Positions 12,636-24,500 of a DNA stretch of 64,000 nt are shown piece after piece. Location: the NCBI GenBank assembly GCA_019914945.1, contig CM034108.1, positions 940,001-1,004,000 of the forward strand, written 5' to 3'. How positions within the stretch are numbered: position 1 is the stretch's first letter; every line of letters starts with the position of its first letter. The notes beneath the pieces were generated by a model. The model was given only the letters and a program-made list of their open reading frames with translations, was not told the origin of the DNA and made no database searches. Source of the stretch: Typha latifolia. Taxonomy: Eukaryota > Streptophyta > Magnoliopsida > Poales > Typhaceae. Both the position numbers and the translations under genes were made by a program.

Positions 12636-15600
12636 ATGGCGGGGATCCGACTCGGGCGTGCCGGCAAGCGTGGCCCTTTAGGGTTCGTCGCCAAGGTATC
12701 GATAGCGATCTTATTGGGCCTTTCCTTCATCGTGATCTGGTCCACATTCTCGCCCAATTCCTCCTCCGATGAGGTCTATTCCCAAAGGAGCAGCTTTGAC
12801 GACATCTCCCATCCCCCAGATGGGATACCAACTGCTCCGGGGAAGAATAAGGAGCGGAAGACGAATAGCTCCCAAACCCACCACCCAACTCGCACCCCGA
12901 TCTCACCGCTCAAGCATGGAAGTGGGAATCGCAACGGATCCGTTGTAAATGATGCGAAAAAGAAGGGGGAAGGGGAGATCGAGGAGAAGGTCGAGGTGAA
13001 GCAAGAGGAAGAAGAGAAGGATGGCGGTGAAGAGAAAGTAGAGGTGGAGGGATTGGAGGAGGTCAAAGATGGGGAGGATGAAGACATCGAAGGTGGCGTG
13101 GATGTGAATCCGGAGGACGAGGCAGATGGAGAAGGTAGAACGAAGGGGAAGGGTGGGAAGAAGAAAAAGTTGGGAGCTTTGTTCGATCCGGCAGTTCGAT
13201 ATCATTGGAAGCAGTGTGGTGGAAAGAGTGGATATAACTATATCCCCTGTGTGGATATGGAAGGAATTGGGAGTCAGCGGCACCATGAGAGGAGTTGTCC
13301 ACGGTCGCCGGTGATGTGCTTAGTTTCTCTTCCAAAGGATTATAAACCTCTGGACCCTTGGCCTGAGAGAGAATCTAAGGTATCTCTTCGTTCCTCATAA
13401 TTATTAGCACAACTTGCATTTTTCTTTTTCTTTTTTCTTCATTTGGGTAATGTGATGGTGCAGATATGGTATGGTAATGTGGGTCATCCAAAATTAGCTA
13501 CATTTATCAAGAGTCAAAGTTGGTTGAATCTTTCGGGAGATTATTTGTTCTTCTCTCGAGAGGAATCCGAGTTCAAGGGTGGGGCTCGTCACTATGTCAG
13601 TTCAATTGAGGAGGTAATTTGAAATGTTTGTTTATTTTGGTTAGATGGAAGTTCATCCGCAAAGTGCCAAATCTGTTCATTAAAAGTTTTTCATCTCTTA
13701 AATGAATGAATATCATCCTGGCAGAGGAAACTAATTAAACTACAGCGGAATTGGCAAATTGATATTGAACATACTGAGCAGAATATTATAGTCCCTTGGT
13801 TCGACTATTTGAGTCGGCAAATATTTTTCTTGGTTGGAGCACTGCTTGAAAGCCAGGGTAAGCATGTGATACTAAACACTTGAGCTTACCACTTACCCTA
13901 TGACAACATCTGGTTGTTTTCTTCAACAGTAACTTTAGAATACTTCTTTTTTTCCTACCTTTTTGCTTGTGCATTATGTGATCTACTATTTGTAACCGAT
14001 ATGCAACATTATTCGTGCTTAGGCTGAATTTCGTTCTTTGTCATATAGATGGCACCTGATATTGAATGGGGGAAGAATATTCGCATAGTGTTGGACATTG
14101 GGTGTGTAAGTGCTGCCTTTGGAGCTACTCTACTTGAGAAGAATGTGATAACATTGTCTTTAGGATTAATGAACGATCAAATTGATCTGGCCCAACTTGC
14201 ACTTGAGCGAGGTATTCCTGCAGTGTTGAGCAATTTGGGGTCAAGAAGGCTACCATTTCCTAGTGGCGTTTTTGATGCTATTCACTGCGGAGAATGCAAC
14301 ATACCATGGCATTCTAGTGGTCCGTATATTGATCATTCTTTTCCTAAATACACTGATCAGCTATGACTTGTTTTAAGCATGCACTTAAGAAGTTCAATTG
14401 CATGTCTTCTAGGTGGGAGGCTCCTTCTGGAAATGAACAGGATCTTGCGTCCTGGAGGATACTTCATTATATCAGCTAAACATGGAGATATTGAGACTGA
14501 AGAAGGTACTGTATTCACCAGGATAGTATTACCCTGATAGTCACCTAATGTTTGAGTAGTCAGAAGGAATTTTTTTTTACTTTGTTAGTGCGAGGATCTG
14601 TACATGCTGTGTATAATAAGCTTCTTTTAGAACATAAGCATTGTGATTTCTTCATGTTTTAACTTTTAACTTGATATCAATTCTTTCTCCTTTCTTGATC
14701 CAGGAATGTCAAAATTGATGGCAGCAATCAGTTGGAATGTCCTAGCACATAAAACTGATGATATCAATGAAGTGGGTATCAGAATATATCAGAGACCAGC
14801 CTCGAATGATCTATATGAGTTGAGGAGGCGTAAAGAACCTCCCTTTTGCAAGGAAAATGAAGACCACGATGCAGCTTGGTTAGTTTGGATTATTAACTTC
14901 TCTCTATTGTGACGTGATTTTTCATCACTGCGCTAAAAACATTTCTTTTGCTATTCAGCTCAAGCATTATATTATCTTTTATTCATTAATACTTGATAAT
15001 AACTTTTGTTGCTTCTTTTCAGGTATACTCCTATCAGAAAATGTCTACAGAAAGTTCCTTCCTCTATTGAAGAACGCGGTAGTGATTGGCCTGAGGAGTG
15101 GCCCAAGAGACTTGAAAGTTTCCCTGACTGGCTCATGGATTCACAGGAAAAACTGGCAGCTGATCATGACCGTTGGAAATCTATCATTGATAAATCCTAT
15201 CTTATTGGATTGGGCATTGATTGGTCAAATGTCCGAAACGTAATGGACATGAAAGCAGTTTACGGAGGGTATGGAGGGAATTGATAAATCCTATCTAATT
15301 TTTTGTTGTATTACCTTACACTACATCTTTGTTAGCATTTATATGGTACCTGTGTGGACTCGGAAAACCTAATCATTTAATTGATTCATCAGTTCATGTT
15401 GCTTCTCTGATCAGAATCATATTGGTTTACAGATTTGCGGCAGCATTAACATCTCAAAAGGTTTGGGTGATGAATGTTGTTCCTGTGCATGCTCCAAACA
15501 CTCTACCTATCATATATGAGCGTGGACTTCTTGGTGTATACCATGATTGGTGCGAACCCTTCAGCACATACCCGAGATCCTATGACCTTTTGCATGCTGA

Positions 15601-15999
15601 TCATTTGTTCTCACGCCTAAAGAATCGGTATATCACTGAAATTATGTTTTTTCCTTGCCAATCTTCTTCTTTATAGATATGCATGCAGCATATGAGTTAC
15701 GAACTTTATTTTTCATGAGAAACATTCAATTGTTGTGTGGGATGACTTTGTACTGGCAAATGATAGTAGTGCTTGATAGTTGTCTTTGTTTCACTTGCAG
15801 ATGCAAGCAGCCTGTTGTTATTGTGGTTGAGATGGATCGAATTTTGAGGCCTGGAGGTTGGGCTATCATCCGTGATAAGTTAGTGATCTTGGATCCCTTG
15901 GAAGAGATATTGAGATCAATGCACTGGGAAATCAGGATGACTTATGGAAAGGACAAGGAAGGTATACTCTGTGCACAGAAAACAACATGGCGACCGTGA
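12636..15999 (+). CDS. Probable Golgi methyltransferase, PMT28-like (DUF248)
   Basis: Eight exons: 12636-13379, 13464-13613, 14049-14319, 14413-14505, 14704-14878, 15023-15268, 15433-15627, 15801-15999; 690 aa. Layout: short basic N terminus, one membrane anchor at about residues 20-40, a Glu/Lys-rich stalk (about 110-180), then the two-lobed putative methyltransferase domain with PCVD-type, [43 protein letters not shown] and [10 protein letters not shown] blocks, ending CAQKTTWRP. Known family: plant DUF248 proteins (QUA2/QUA3 relatives), type II Golgi proteins implicated in pectin methylation. The text resembles Arabidopsis PMT28 more than other members. Oddity: the first-lobe SAM motif reads GCVSAAFGA where the family usually has GCGVASFGA. 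Start chosen at [10 protein letters not shown] because upstream in-frame sequence lacks an ATG. Confidence 0.9.
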
Positions 16000-18300
16000 G
16001 CTAATTCAGCTGTAGTATTCTCCCACATTGAAATTACTTAATCTCCACATTGCAATTATCCCATATTCCGATGATCACCAACAAAGAGGCTTGATTTAAC
16101 TCCATTTGGGTTATCAGGAAGTCAAAGCAATCGCCATGGCTAGTGTCAGTGGATATTCAAATGATTTCTTTTTTGCGAAAATGATGTTCAGTTACTTGGA
16201 AGCATGCATTACTTTGGGACTTTGGAGGGGCTCACTTCAGATCTCCTCTGCATTTAACAATTATGATGGAAGAATTCTCCACATAACCAGATGGTGCTCT
16301 CGAGTTGTGTGACTCCAACATGGTCCTGTTATTTGAATTTTTTTCTGATAGCAAATATTCTTTAGAATTACATTCAAACACACTGTACCAATACTGTCAG
16401 CTTGTGTTGCATGACTTGCATCCTGAGTCCACTTGTAATGTTTGACGTGTTCAGAACTTAGGCTGAATGAAATACTTATCTTTCTGGAGAAAGAATCCTT
16501 TTCTTAATAACCATGAAGCAGTTATGCTGGCTATGTCGACCAACCTTGTTTGTTTTAGTCAACCATTTCAAATATCAGAAATTATCCAATTGTAGTCTCT
16601 ACTGGATGTACAATTAGTTCATTAGACCTCTGTGGTACTCTTCACCAAGTAATTCTTTTTAGATCAGTAGCTCAGGTATATTTTATTTTAGTTTATTATT
16701 TTTGATAGATTGTGCATTCAAAAAACTGAGTCAATCTTCTCAAAAAATATCTAACTCTCAAAAGAAGGCTATATATAAGTGAGAAAATTAAATTCATGAC
16801 TTTTATTATAGAATTAATATGAGTCAACTACTAGATCTTATCTGCTCGTGGCAAATAAACCTACCTTATATTCTAGCTATCGGACAAAGCTACGTGTCTA
16901 ATATTCGAGGTGCAAATAAAAAATTATAATTTTTAATCTAAAGATTATAATAATTAGCTTTTATATTTAGTATTAATTTTTTGATACTAAATTCAACACC
17001 ACCTTACGTTGGAAAAAAGAGAGTTAAAAGAATAAAGAAGCTAATATTTGGGAGTGCGAATACATTGATCTGCTGCATTTCTCCTGACTCCTTAGCAAAG
17101 CTATTGAGATGCAAGAGCTCGAGATGACTCATTATTTTAATCAGTTCTCGAAATTCTAACTGATAGTTTACCTACACGTGGTTAACGTCCAGACTGGTAG
17201 CTTTGTTTTATATCATGCTTGCTTGCTTCCAATCCGCTTGATTTACTTAGGATTTTTAATTCTTTATACTACCCCATGACATTGGTTGTATGTTGGATTC
17301 GCCTAATAATTATGTCTGATGTTTTTAGATTTTTTTCCTAATATATAATAACTCTATATACTAAAGAAAAGATTCATATATAAACAAGACAACTGAGTAA
17401 GTCATTAACTCATTATGTGCATATCAGAAGAATCAAATCAATAATAACTCTTAACTACTGAGCTATTTTGATATTTTTGTCAATGTTCTCACAATCAGTA
17501 GGGCACATCATCATTAATCACAACTACTTATAGTATCACAATGATTGTTAAAAAAAAATTATTATTATATATATATATATTAATAATTTTATTAAGGTTT
17601 ATCTACCTAACCAATAAGAGTAGAAGAAAGAGAGAAGGAAACACGACAATTAAGAGGAGATGGGTGACGCCGACCGATTCAGTGTGCTGCCACCTGTCAG
17701 GGGGTATATAATAATATTTTTTTAGATATTTATTCACTTTTCACACCCTATACTGTGTGTTTATTTTACTTTATGCCTTCTAATTATTTTTATTTTGTTC
17801 CTGGTTTTTTTTATATCATTCGTTGAAACCAACCTATACGGCGGTAAGATATTTTATTAATGTGAGATTTTCTAATAACACCCTATAAATTGCCTATTTC
17901 TGATTGAACACTCCATTTTTAATCCAGGTTTATTATTGACTCTACTAATTATAAAGTACTATAGATTTATATTAATCAAATTATTTTAAATTATATTCCA
18001 CCCTAGTCCATCCCACCAAATTACAAACAATAATTTAGGTATTTCAGAAGGTATCTTTATATTCTTTTATTGATACCCTTTATTTGAATATAATTGAGCT
18101 AAGTTAACTCAGGTATTATATAAAAATCATTAAAGAAAAATTAAGGGCTGGATAATAAAATTTAAGTGCTAATCAGAAAATAATAGAACTATAGGAGGTT
18201 ATTTGAAAATGTTCCAATATTAAAAGTGCAGGGGTTATATTAAAAGTTATGACAAAAAAGTTTAGGGTGTGAAACGAGAAAATCCTAAATGTTCTAAACT
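16000..18300. other. Intergenic AT-rich region
   Basis: Downstream of the PMT28-like gene. The first few hundred bases are probably its 3' UTR. The rest is AT-rich with short AT microsatellite runs (around 17560-17580) and a possible terminal-inverted-repeat element at 17738-18274. No open frame here has a recognisable domain. Confidence 0.5.
17738..18274. mobile_element. Possible short TIR element (about 540 bp)
   Basis: The left end reads TTTCACACCCTATACT and the right end, reverse-complemented, reads TTTCACACCCTAAACT, giving a 16-bp inverted terminal match with one difference around non-coding AT-rich DNA. No clean target-site duplication was found. It could equally be a chance or decayed pair, so this is a weak call. 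Confidence 0.3.
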
Positions 18301-18456
18301 TCTAATCCGGCTGGGTTTTGTTCTATCCGCTCCACCTATTCGCCTTTTTGAGAGAGAGAGAGATAGATAGGAAGACCACTATCTTTGGATTTGCGGGTTT
18401 CATCGAAAGGTTGGATTTTTACGCGTCTTCTTCGTCTCGGATGCTTGAATTGGCTG

Positions 18457-19143
18457 GTAATTTGTTTGGAATCTCTGATCTCCTAGAGTTTTTGTAACTT
18501 TCTCTATCCTTGAAGCGATGAACTAGGATCCAATCCATTGTTAATTTCCTCTCGAATCGAAGATCTGTTCGCAGGTTTCCTTTTCTGAAACTCTTTCGAG
18601 ATTGATTTCTCCTGTTCTTGCTTGGGTTTTCCTAAGAATTGGGAAAGATTACAAATCTGGATTTGGTTAAATTCCACTGCCGGTTCTATTTTCTTCGTCT
18701 ATCGATCTATAAGCTCAATTATCGACGAAAGATCACGTCTCGTAAATTAGTATTCTGCAGTAGAATAGCTTAATTGCTGTATGTTTTCTCCTTTTTTATA
18801 TATATTTTAAGAATTGCGCAAGAGCTATTAATTTTAGCCAATAGCTAACTTTTGGATTTATAATATCCGTGTCGTGGATTGGTACTGTAATTGGATTGCA
18901 AGGGGGGAAAGAATAGTGCAAGAAATAATACTTAGGATGAGTTCTAAAGGTGAAAGGATACAAGAAATAAGGATAACTAGTTAGGAATTTGGAGTAATAT
19001 TAGGTAGATGGCCTGAAAATTTAGTGATTTTGTGAGGTATAATAAATTTTGCATCTAACTTTTCATCTAATTTCAATTCAATCTCTCAATTTCTAATTAT
19101 CGATTTAGCATGATCTATATGAGATGTTAACTTGGCGTTGCAG
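18457..19143 (+). other. Leader (5' UTR) intron of the At1g01500-like gene
   Basis: A donor GGCTG|GTAATT follows a CT/GA-rich leader (GAGAGAGAGA near 18350), and an acceptor TTGCAG lies 47 nt before the start codon. The leader exon contains an upstream ATG at 18441 that would give a spliced eight-codon uORF. Leader introns are common in plant housekeeping genes; this one is inferred from splice signals only. Confidence 0.5.
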
Positions 19144-19190
19144 ATAGAGGTTAATGTGACTAGAATTGCTGAAAGGATCTTCCTTCAAAG

Positions 19191-20639
19191 ATGGAGGGCT
19201 GTTACACTAAACTAGATGAGGAGGCATCGCTTGAATCTAGCAGGAAGATCATTATGCATCCTCTTTACGTCCCACGTTCATCACCTTGGCTGGATCTGAA
19301 GGTCTTCTATGTGAGGGTGAGTAATTGTGAGATTGATGAATCCACACCAGATCATCTCACCCTCAACCACATCCCACTGACTCCTGATACCGTCATCGAG
19401 GTGAATGGTAGAAGAAGCAGCATTTATTCAGAATGTGTCTCATCTTCCCTCAGAAGGGATAGAGTTGACAAGACGTCTGAAGAAGCTACTTTTGTTAGCA
19501 CGGATAGTATAAGGATGACAGGGAGTGTGAGGTTCCAGGTCTTTGATAAGGATGATCTCTTGCTCATGGGAGACTTGGAATTGTGCAACAGCAATGGAGT
19601 AATCGGGGAACCAAAAGGCTGTAGTAAGAGATGGAACATGAAATGCCAATCTACGACTGCCAGCAGTGGGTTCTGGAAGGGCAAGCAGTATATGAGTCCA
19701 GAGAGTCCTCACCCTGTGATTGAGGTATATGTCGCCGGTTGTTTCTCTGGGGATCCCATTATCTTGACAAAGACGCTTCAGCTTGGTCTGCGGAAGAAGC
19801 ACCAAATGAAAGTCACGCTGAATTCGATTCCTGAGTATGAGACAACTGGACTGGAAAAAGAAGCATTATATGAAGATTCTTTGAAGGTACTAGAGATTTC
19901 CTGTAATATTCAATCTGTTTTCTGTGAGTTCAAGCATCGCAGCATCTGTTGCACATGTTATTGCCTATTTTTATGATGCCTAATTAATTACCACAGGCTA
20001 TGGTTTGCATTATAACGACATAAAAGTTACACCCATTAGGGAAAAAAATTACTTGTATTTGCGATATACTTATACTAGTAGACTCATGCTAGCAGGCTCC
20101 GTTATACAAACCTACCTTACCAGATTAAGCTCATGCTAGAGAATGTAACCCTCTAAAAGTTCTTTCAGACTTGGAGAAACTCTGCAAGGAACTAAAGTAG
20201 TTGTGTTTATTAAAGGGAACCGGCAGCCCATCTTTAAGATAACTAGAAGGTCAAAAGATTATGGAAATGCAAATGTTGACGCCTCTTAGTTTATGAAAAT
20301 TTATTTCTAGTACTTCTTTGCATTCTCTAAGTCATCATCGTCTTTGCGTTCTTCTCCGCATCTTTCAAATATATAGCTAAAATAATGAACAACCACTTCT
20401 GATCTTTGCAGGTATCAGAATACCAAGAGTATGAGCCTGATAATGATGTGGAATTAGACTATAACAGCATGTATTCAAGATCAGATTATATAGAAGGGGA
20501 GGATGGTGAACTTTCTTGGTTTAATGCTGGTGTCAGAGTCGGAGTTGGGATTGGCCTTGGCATTTGCCTCGGCATTGGAATTGGTGTTGGCTTGTTGGTT
20601 CGCACGTATCAATCCACCACGAGGAATTTTAGGAGGTGA
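19191..20639 (+). CDS. Conserved plant protein, At1g01500-like, C-terminal glycine-rich membrane segment
   Basis: Two exons, 19191-19886 and 20412-20639, 307 aa. Family text includes IMHPLYVPRSSPWLDLKVFYVR near the N terminus, SPHPVIEVYVAGCFSGDPIILTKTL mid-protein and a C-terminal glycine-rich hydrophobic stretch (VGVGIGLGICLGIGIGVGLL) followed by a short basic tail, consistent with a single membrane anchor. Relatives are often labelled 'erythronate-4-phosphate dehydrogenase family protein', but I see no NAD-binding Rossmann motif or dehydrogenase catalytic residues, so that name should not be taken as a function. Role unknown. A leader intron precedes the start codon. Confidence 0.82.
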
Positions 20640-21595
20640 CTTGTTTGATGACCTAATTGATCCAACTTTTCTCTTTCAGCTTTTTTAACCATCACTGTAC
20701 TTTTCTCCCAGCTGGCTAACTTGTCCACGATGTGTAGGAATAGCCTGTGTTTTTGTAGTTTTTCTTCCCTTTTTGTCAATTCCGGTCTCTTCTTTTTTGG
20801 TCTGGTTGTATCTCAGACAAGCAGTAGAGGATGTTGTGAGGCAATAAACTTGTTCCTTTCATATCCATATGTGCTGGAAGATTTGTCATCTGTTTTCTCA
20901 TCACAGGGTAGTAAGTGTAGTTTTTCTGCACAGAACTTTGTCAGCAGAAGAGATAACTCTCTTGTTCTTGAACCCTCTTGTGGTGATGCACCTTGTCCAT
21001 ACAGAATATATTTCGTTGCCTGGAATTAATTGCCATTTTGTTAGATTGCTGTTCCACAACACAGTAGATTTCACTGGATCCCACTGAGGAGACGCTACTT
21101 AGCTCTGTGATCTACCGTTTTGAAACTGCAGTCAGCAGCATTCGACAATTCTGTGATCCGAGGATTTAACTTCAACTGGATGATGAATAAAATTTGAATT
21201 TAAGGAGGACAAAGATATACCTGCTTTAAGAAAGTTTACAAGAAAAATTATAAATGAAGGCTTTGATCACATCCCGCAACTGTGTTCTTGAAGTAGTTTG
21301 TAACTCTGTGTAATAATTTATTAACGGTGAAAATTTACATCATGCACAACAGCAGAGGAAAACAAATACATTTTATTCTTTGTAAAAGAAGACAATTGAT
21401 CATAAGCCTCGTGATGGGCATCAATGTCTCTTGCTGGATTTAAGTTTACAGTACAGGCGTCAGCTTTGCCCGCGGAAATGAAGTATGAAATTATTTTTTT
21501 TTCCCTAGAATACTGCAATGACTCCTTTATTTTAGGAAGTGAACAAAAAACTCAGTGATCGTGCTGACTTCGGACCCAAGCAATAAGAGCAGGGT
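20640..21595. other. Intergenic region between convergent genes
   Basis: Contains the 3' UTRs of the At1g01500-like gene (left) and SDH1 (right). No additional gene, repeat or structured RNA recognised. Confidence 0.5.
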
Positions 21596-24500
21596 TTAGT
21601 AAACACGGGCCTTTGGTGGGAACGATTCAATTTCATCATCGAGAGTATTCATGTGGACTGGCCTATACGCTAGTTTGACCTTCCCATTCTCCCAGTACCT
21701 GCATATCAGAACAAAATAATCATGTAATAGAGATTGGAGAACAAAACAATCACAACGAAAAGAACTGATCTTAAAGCCAAAGGAATAGGTTATGCATAAA
21801 GGTCAAGACTCGGAATAGCTCATATTTATAGAACCTGGGCTTATAGAGCTCTCACTATGGAGAAAGATGTGTGTGTGTGGTGGTTGGAGTGGGGTAGGGA
21901 GGGGGTGGTGATACTAACTCAGAAAGCATGGATTGGCAGAAGCAAGAAGAAGCATAAATTTGTCATAAACGAGGAAGTGAAATAAAGGAGACCGAGCGAG
22001 AAATTACATAACAGCAAGTCATCCATGGAAATGATATGAGGTTCTAATAAAGAAGCATAGTCTGTCCATATCAAATGCTCTATAATGACATCATTTAGTG
22101 CTGCCAACCCCCAAGTTGGCATGGACTTTAGGAGTATTTCTCAATTCAAGAACCATATTAGATGGTTGGTGCTGATGTTATTGGTTATGGAACATGAGAA
22201 AAATTCAGCAGCACTAAAAGCCTAAAAATTAAACTCACTCCCATACTAGTTTAGAGCTACCATACAATCATACAAAGCATTTGCATAATATACTGCATTA
22301 TCTATTCATGATGTAAGATGTTTCAAGATAAATAATAAAGGATAGAAAACTCACCCTAGTGAGTGTTTCATCCAGTTCTCATCATCTCTTTTCTGCGAGA
22401 ATTGCAACATCGCGTCAGTGGGGAAAAACATGAGAAGGCAAGGGAAAGATATGAGAACAAAAACACACCGTAAAATCTTCACGAGCATGAGCTCCTCTGC
22501 TTTCCTTCCTTGCCTCAGCTGAGTGCATAGTTATACATGCATTAATCAATAGGTTTTCCAGCTCTATAGTCTCTATCAAGTCTGAATTCCTATACAGACA
22601 GTTCAACAAATTATATAAAGTTTTCAGTCACTGCATGCTTACAGAAGTATAAAACCTAACTGATGCATACTGAAAAAGGATACTACCATATCAAACTCCG
22701 ATCACGAATTTTGACATCATGGAAACTCTCCCACATCTTGTCAATAAGCTGACAACCTAATAAAATACCGAGCAATAATTGTTAACCAGAAGGCTGACTT
22801 TGATCTTACCACTACTAAATGCTTTTATCTTGCTACTATAAGAAACTTTCCAGCAAATCATATTACAGTGATTTGTATGCCTAAGCAAATATTTAATCAG
22901 AATTCTATGGATTGCAGCTGCATAAGTTACCTTCCTCTAGTGTTTCTTGTGTTCGAAAAACAGCAGCATTATTTTGCATCACGCGTTGCATATTTAGGCG
23001 GATCTTCGATGTTGGAAGGGAACCATTTGAATTTCGTAACTTATCCAACCATGCAATGGTCTTCTCCCCGGCATCTTTCTCAAGAGGCTTCTGTTTCTCT
23101 CCTGAAGTTCCACATATATGTTTACCGTCATATGGTATAACATAAATCATAAGCTACTCATAGTAGGGTACCAAAAACCTACCTGGCCTGCAAATGTCTG
23201 CAACCCTGTTTGCACAAGCTCGGCCGAAAACAACTATGTCAAGAAGAGAATTTGCACCTAGCCTATTTGCACCATGAACAGAAGCACAAGCTGCCTCTCC
23301 AGCAGCCATAAGACCAGGAACTACAGCATCTGGATCATCACCTTTCATATGAACTACCTGAGATCCGAGAGACATGGTAAAGAAAGCGCAATAAGAACAT
23401 ATACAGATTCAGCCAAGAAATCTCAGGATCACACAAGCACTGCCATCTAAACATTACCTCCCCGTGGTGATTAGTGGGAATTCCACCCATATTATAGTGA
23501 ACAGTAGGCAAAACAGGAATAGGCTCTTTAGTGACATCAACTCCAGCAAAGATAGCAGCAGTCTCAGATATGCCAGGAAGTCTTTCCTTGAGAACCTCAG
23601 GAGGCAAATGATTCAGGTGCAAATAAATGTGATCTTTGAGAGGGCCTGCAGCCATTTGAATAACAAATGAACTAAGCACTATGATGATTATCATAGAGCA
23701 ATATACATTTGCACTCAAAATTTTAAGATTGTAAAATCTTTGTTTCTTACCTACACCACGACCTTCTCTAATTTCCATTGTCATAGACCTTGAAACAACA
23801 TCACGTGATGCAAGATCCTTGGCACTCGGAGCATATCGCTCCATGAAACGTTCACCTTCACTGTTTCTAAGAATACCACCCTCGCCACGCGATCCTGAGC
23901 ATATAAGTAAATGATATTAAAGTCAAAAGTTGACACTAAGAGTAGTACTCCAAGCATATTAATATAGGTACCATACATTAGTTAAACCTTGTAGCATGCA
24001 GGCTCACTCATCACATAATCAAGAGAATATATAATATCATTAAGTATAGAAGTAGGAACTAAATCAAAGAATGTAAAGACCTTCTGTAATAAGGCATCCA
24101 GCACCATAAATGCCGGTAGGATGGAACTGTATAAACTCAAGATCCTGAAGCATGAGTAAGAAACCAAACGTAAGCAAGGGAGATGAATACCCTGAAAGTA
24201 TATCTTATTCATTGGGTTCAAATAAGAAGACTGACCTGAAGAGGTAAACCAGCACGTGCAACCATAGCATTGCCATCCCCGGTACAAGTATGAGCTGAGG
24301 TTGCTGAGAAATATGCCCTTCCATAACCCTGTGGATGAATCAAACATACTCATGAGAGTTGACTGATGATAATAAAGGACAAATATAACTTTACACTATA
24401 GCATATTGCTACCCCAGTGGCCAGGATAGTTTGTGAAGCACGGAATCGATGAAGAGTCCCATCCTCCATATTCAAAGCAATGACACCCTGGCAGACTCCT

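Noticed and set aside
19191..20639. Function as erythronate-4-phosphate dehydrogenase
   Set aside because: Relatives carry this label, but there is no Rossmann GxGxxG motif or catalytic residue, and the protein ends in a membrane-type glycine-rich segment.
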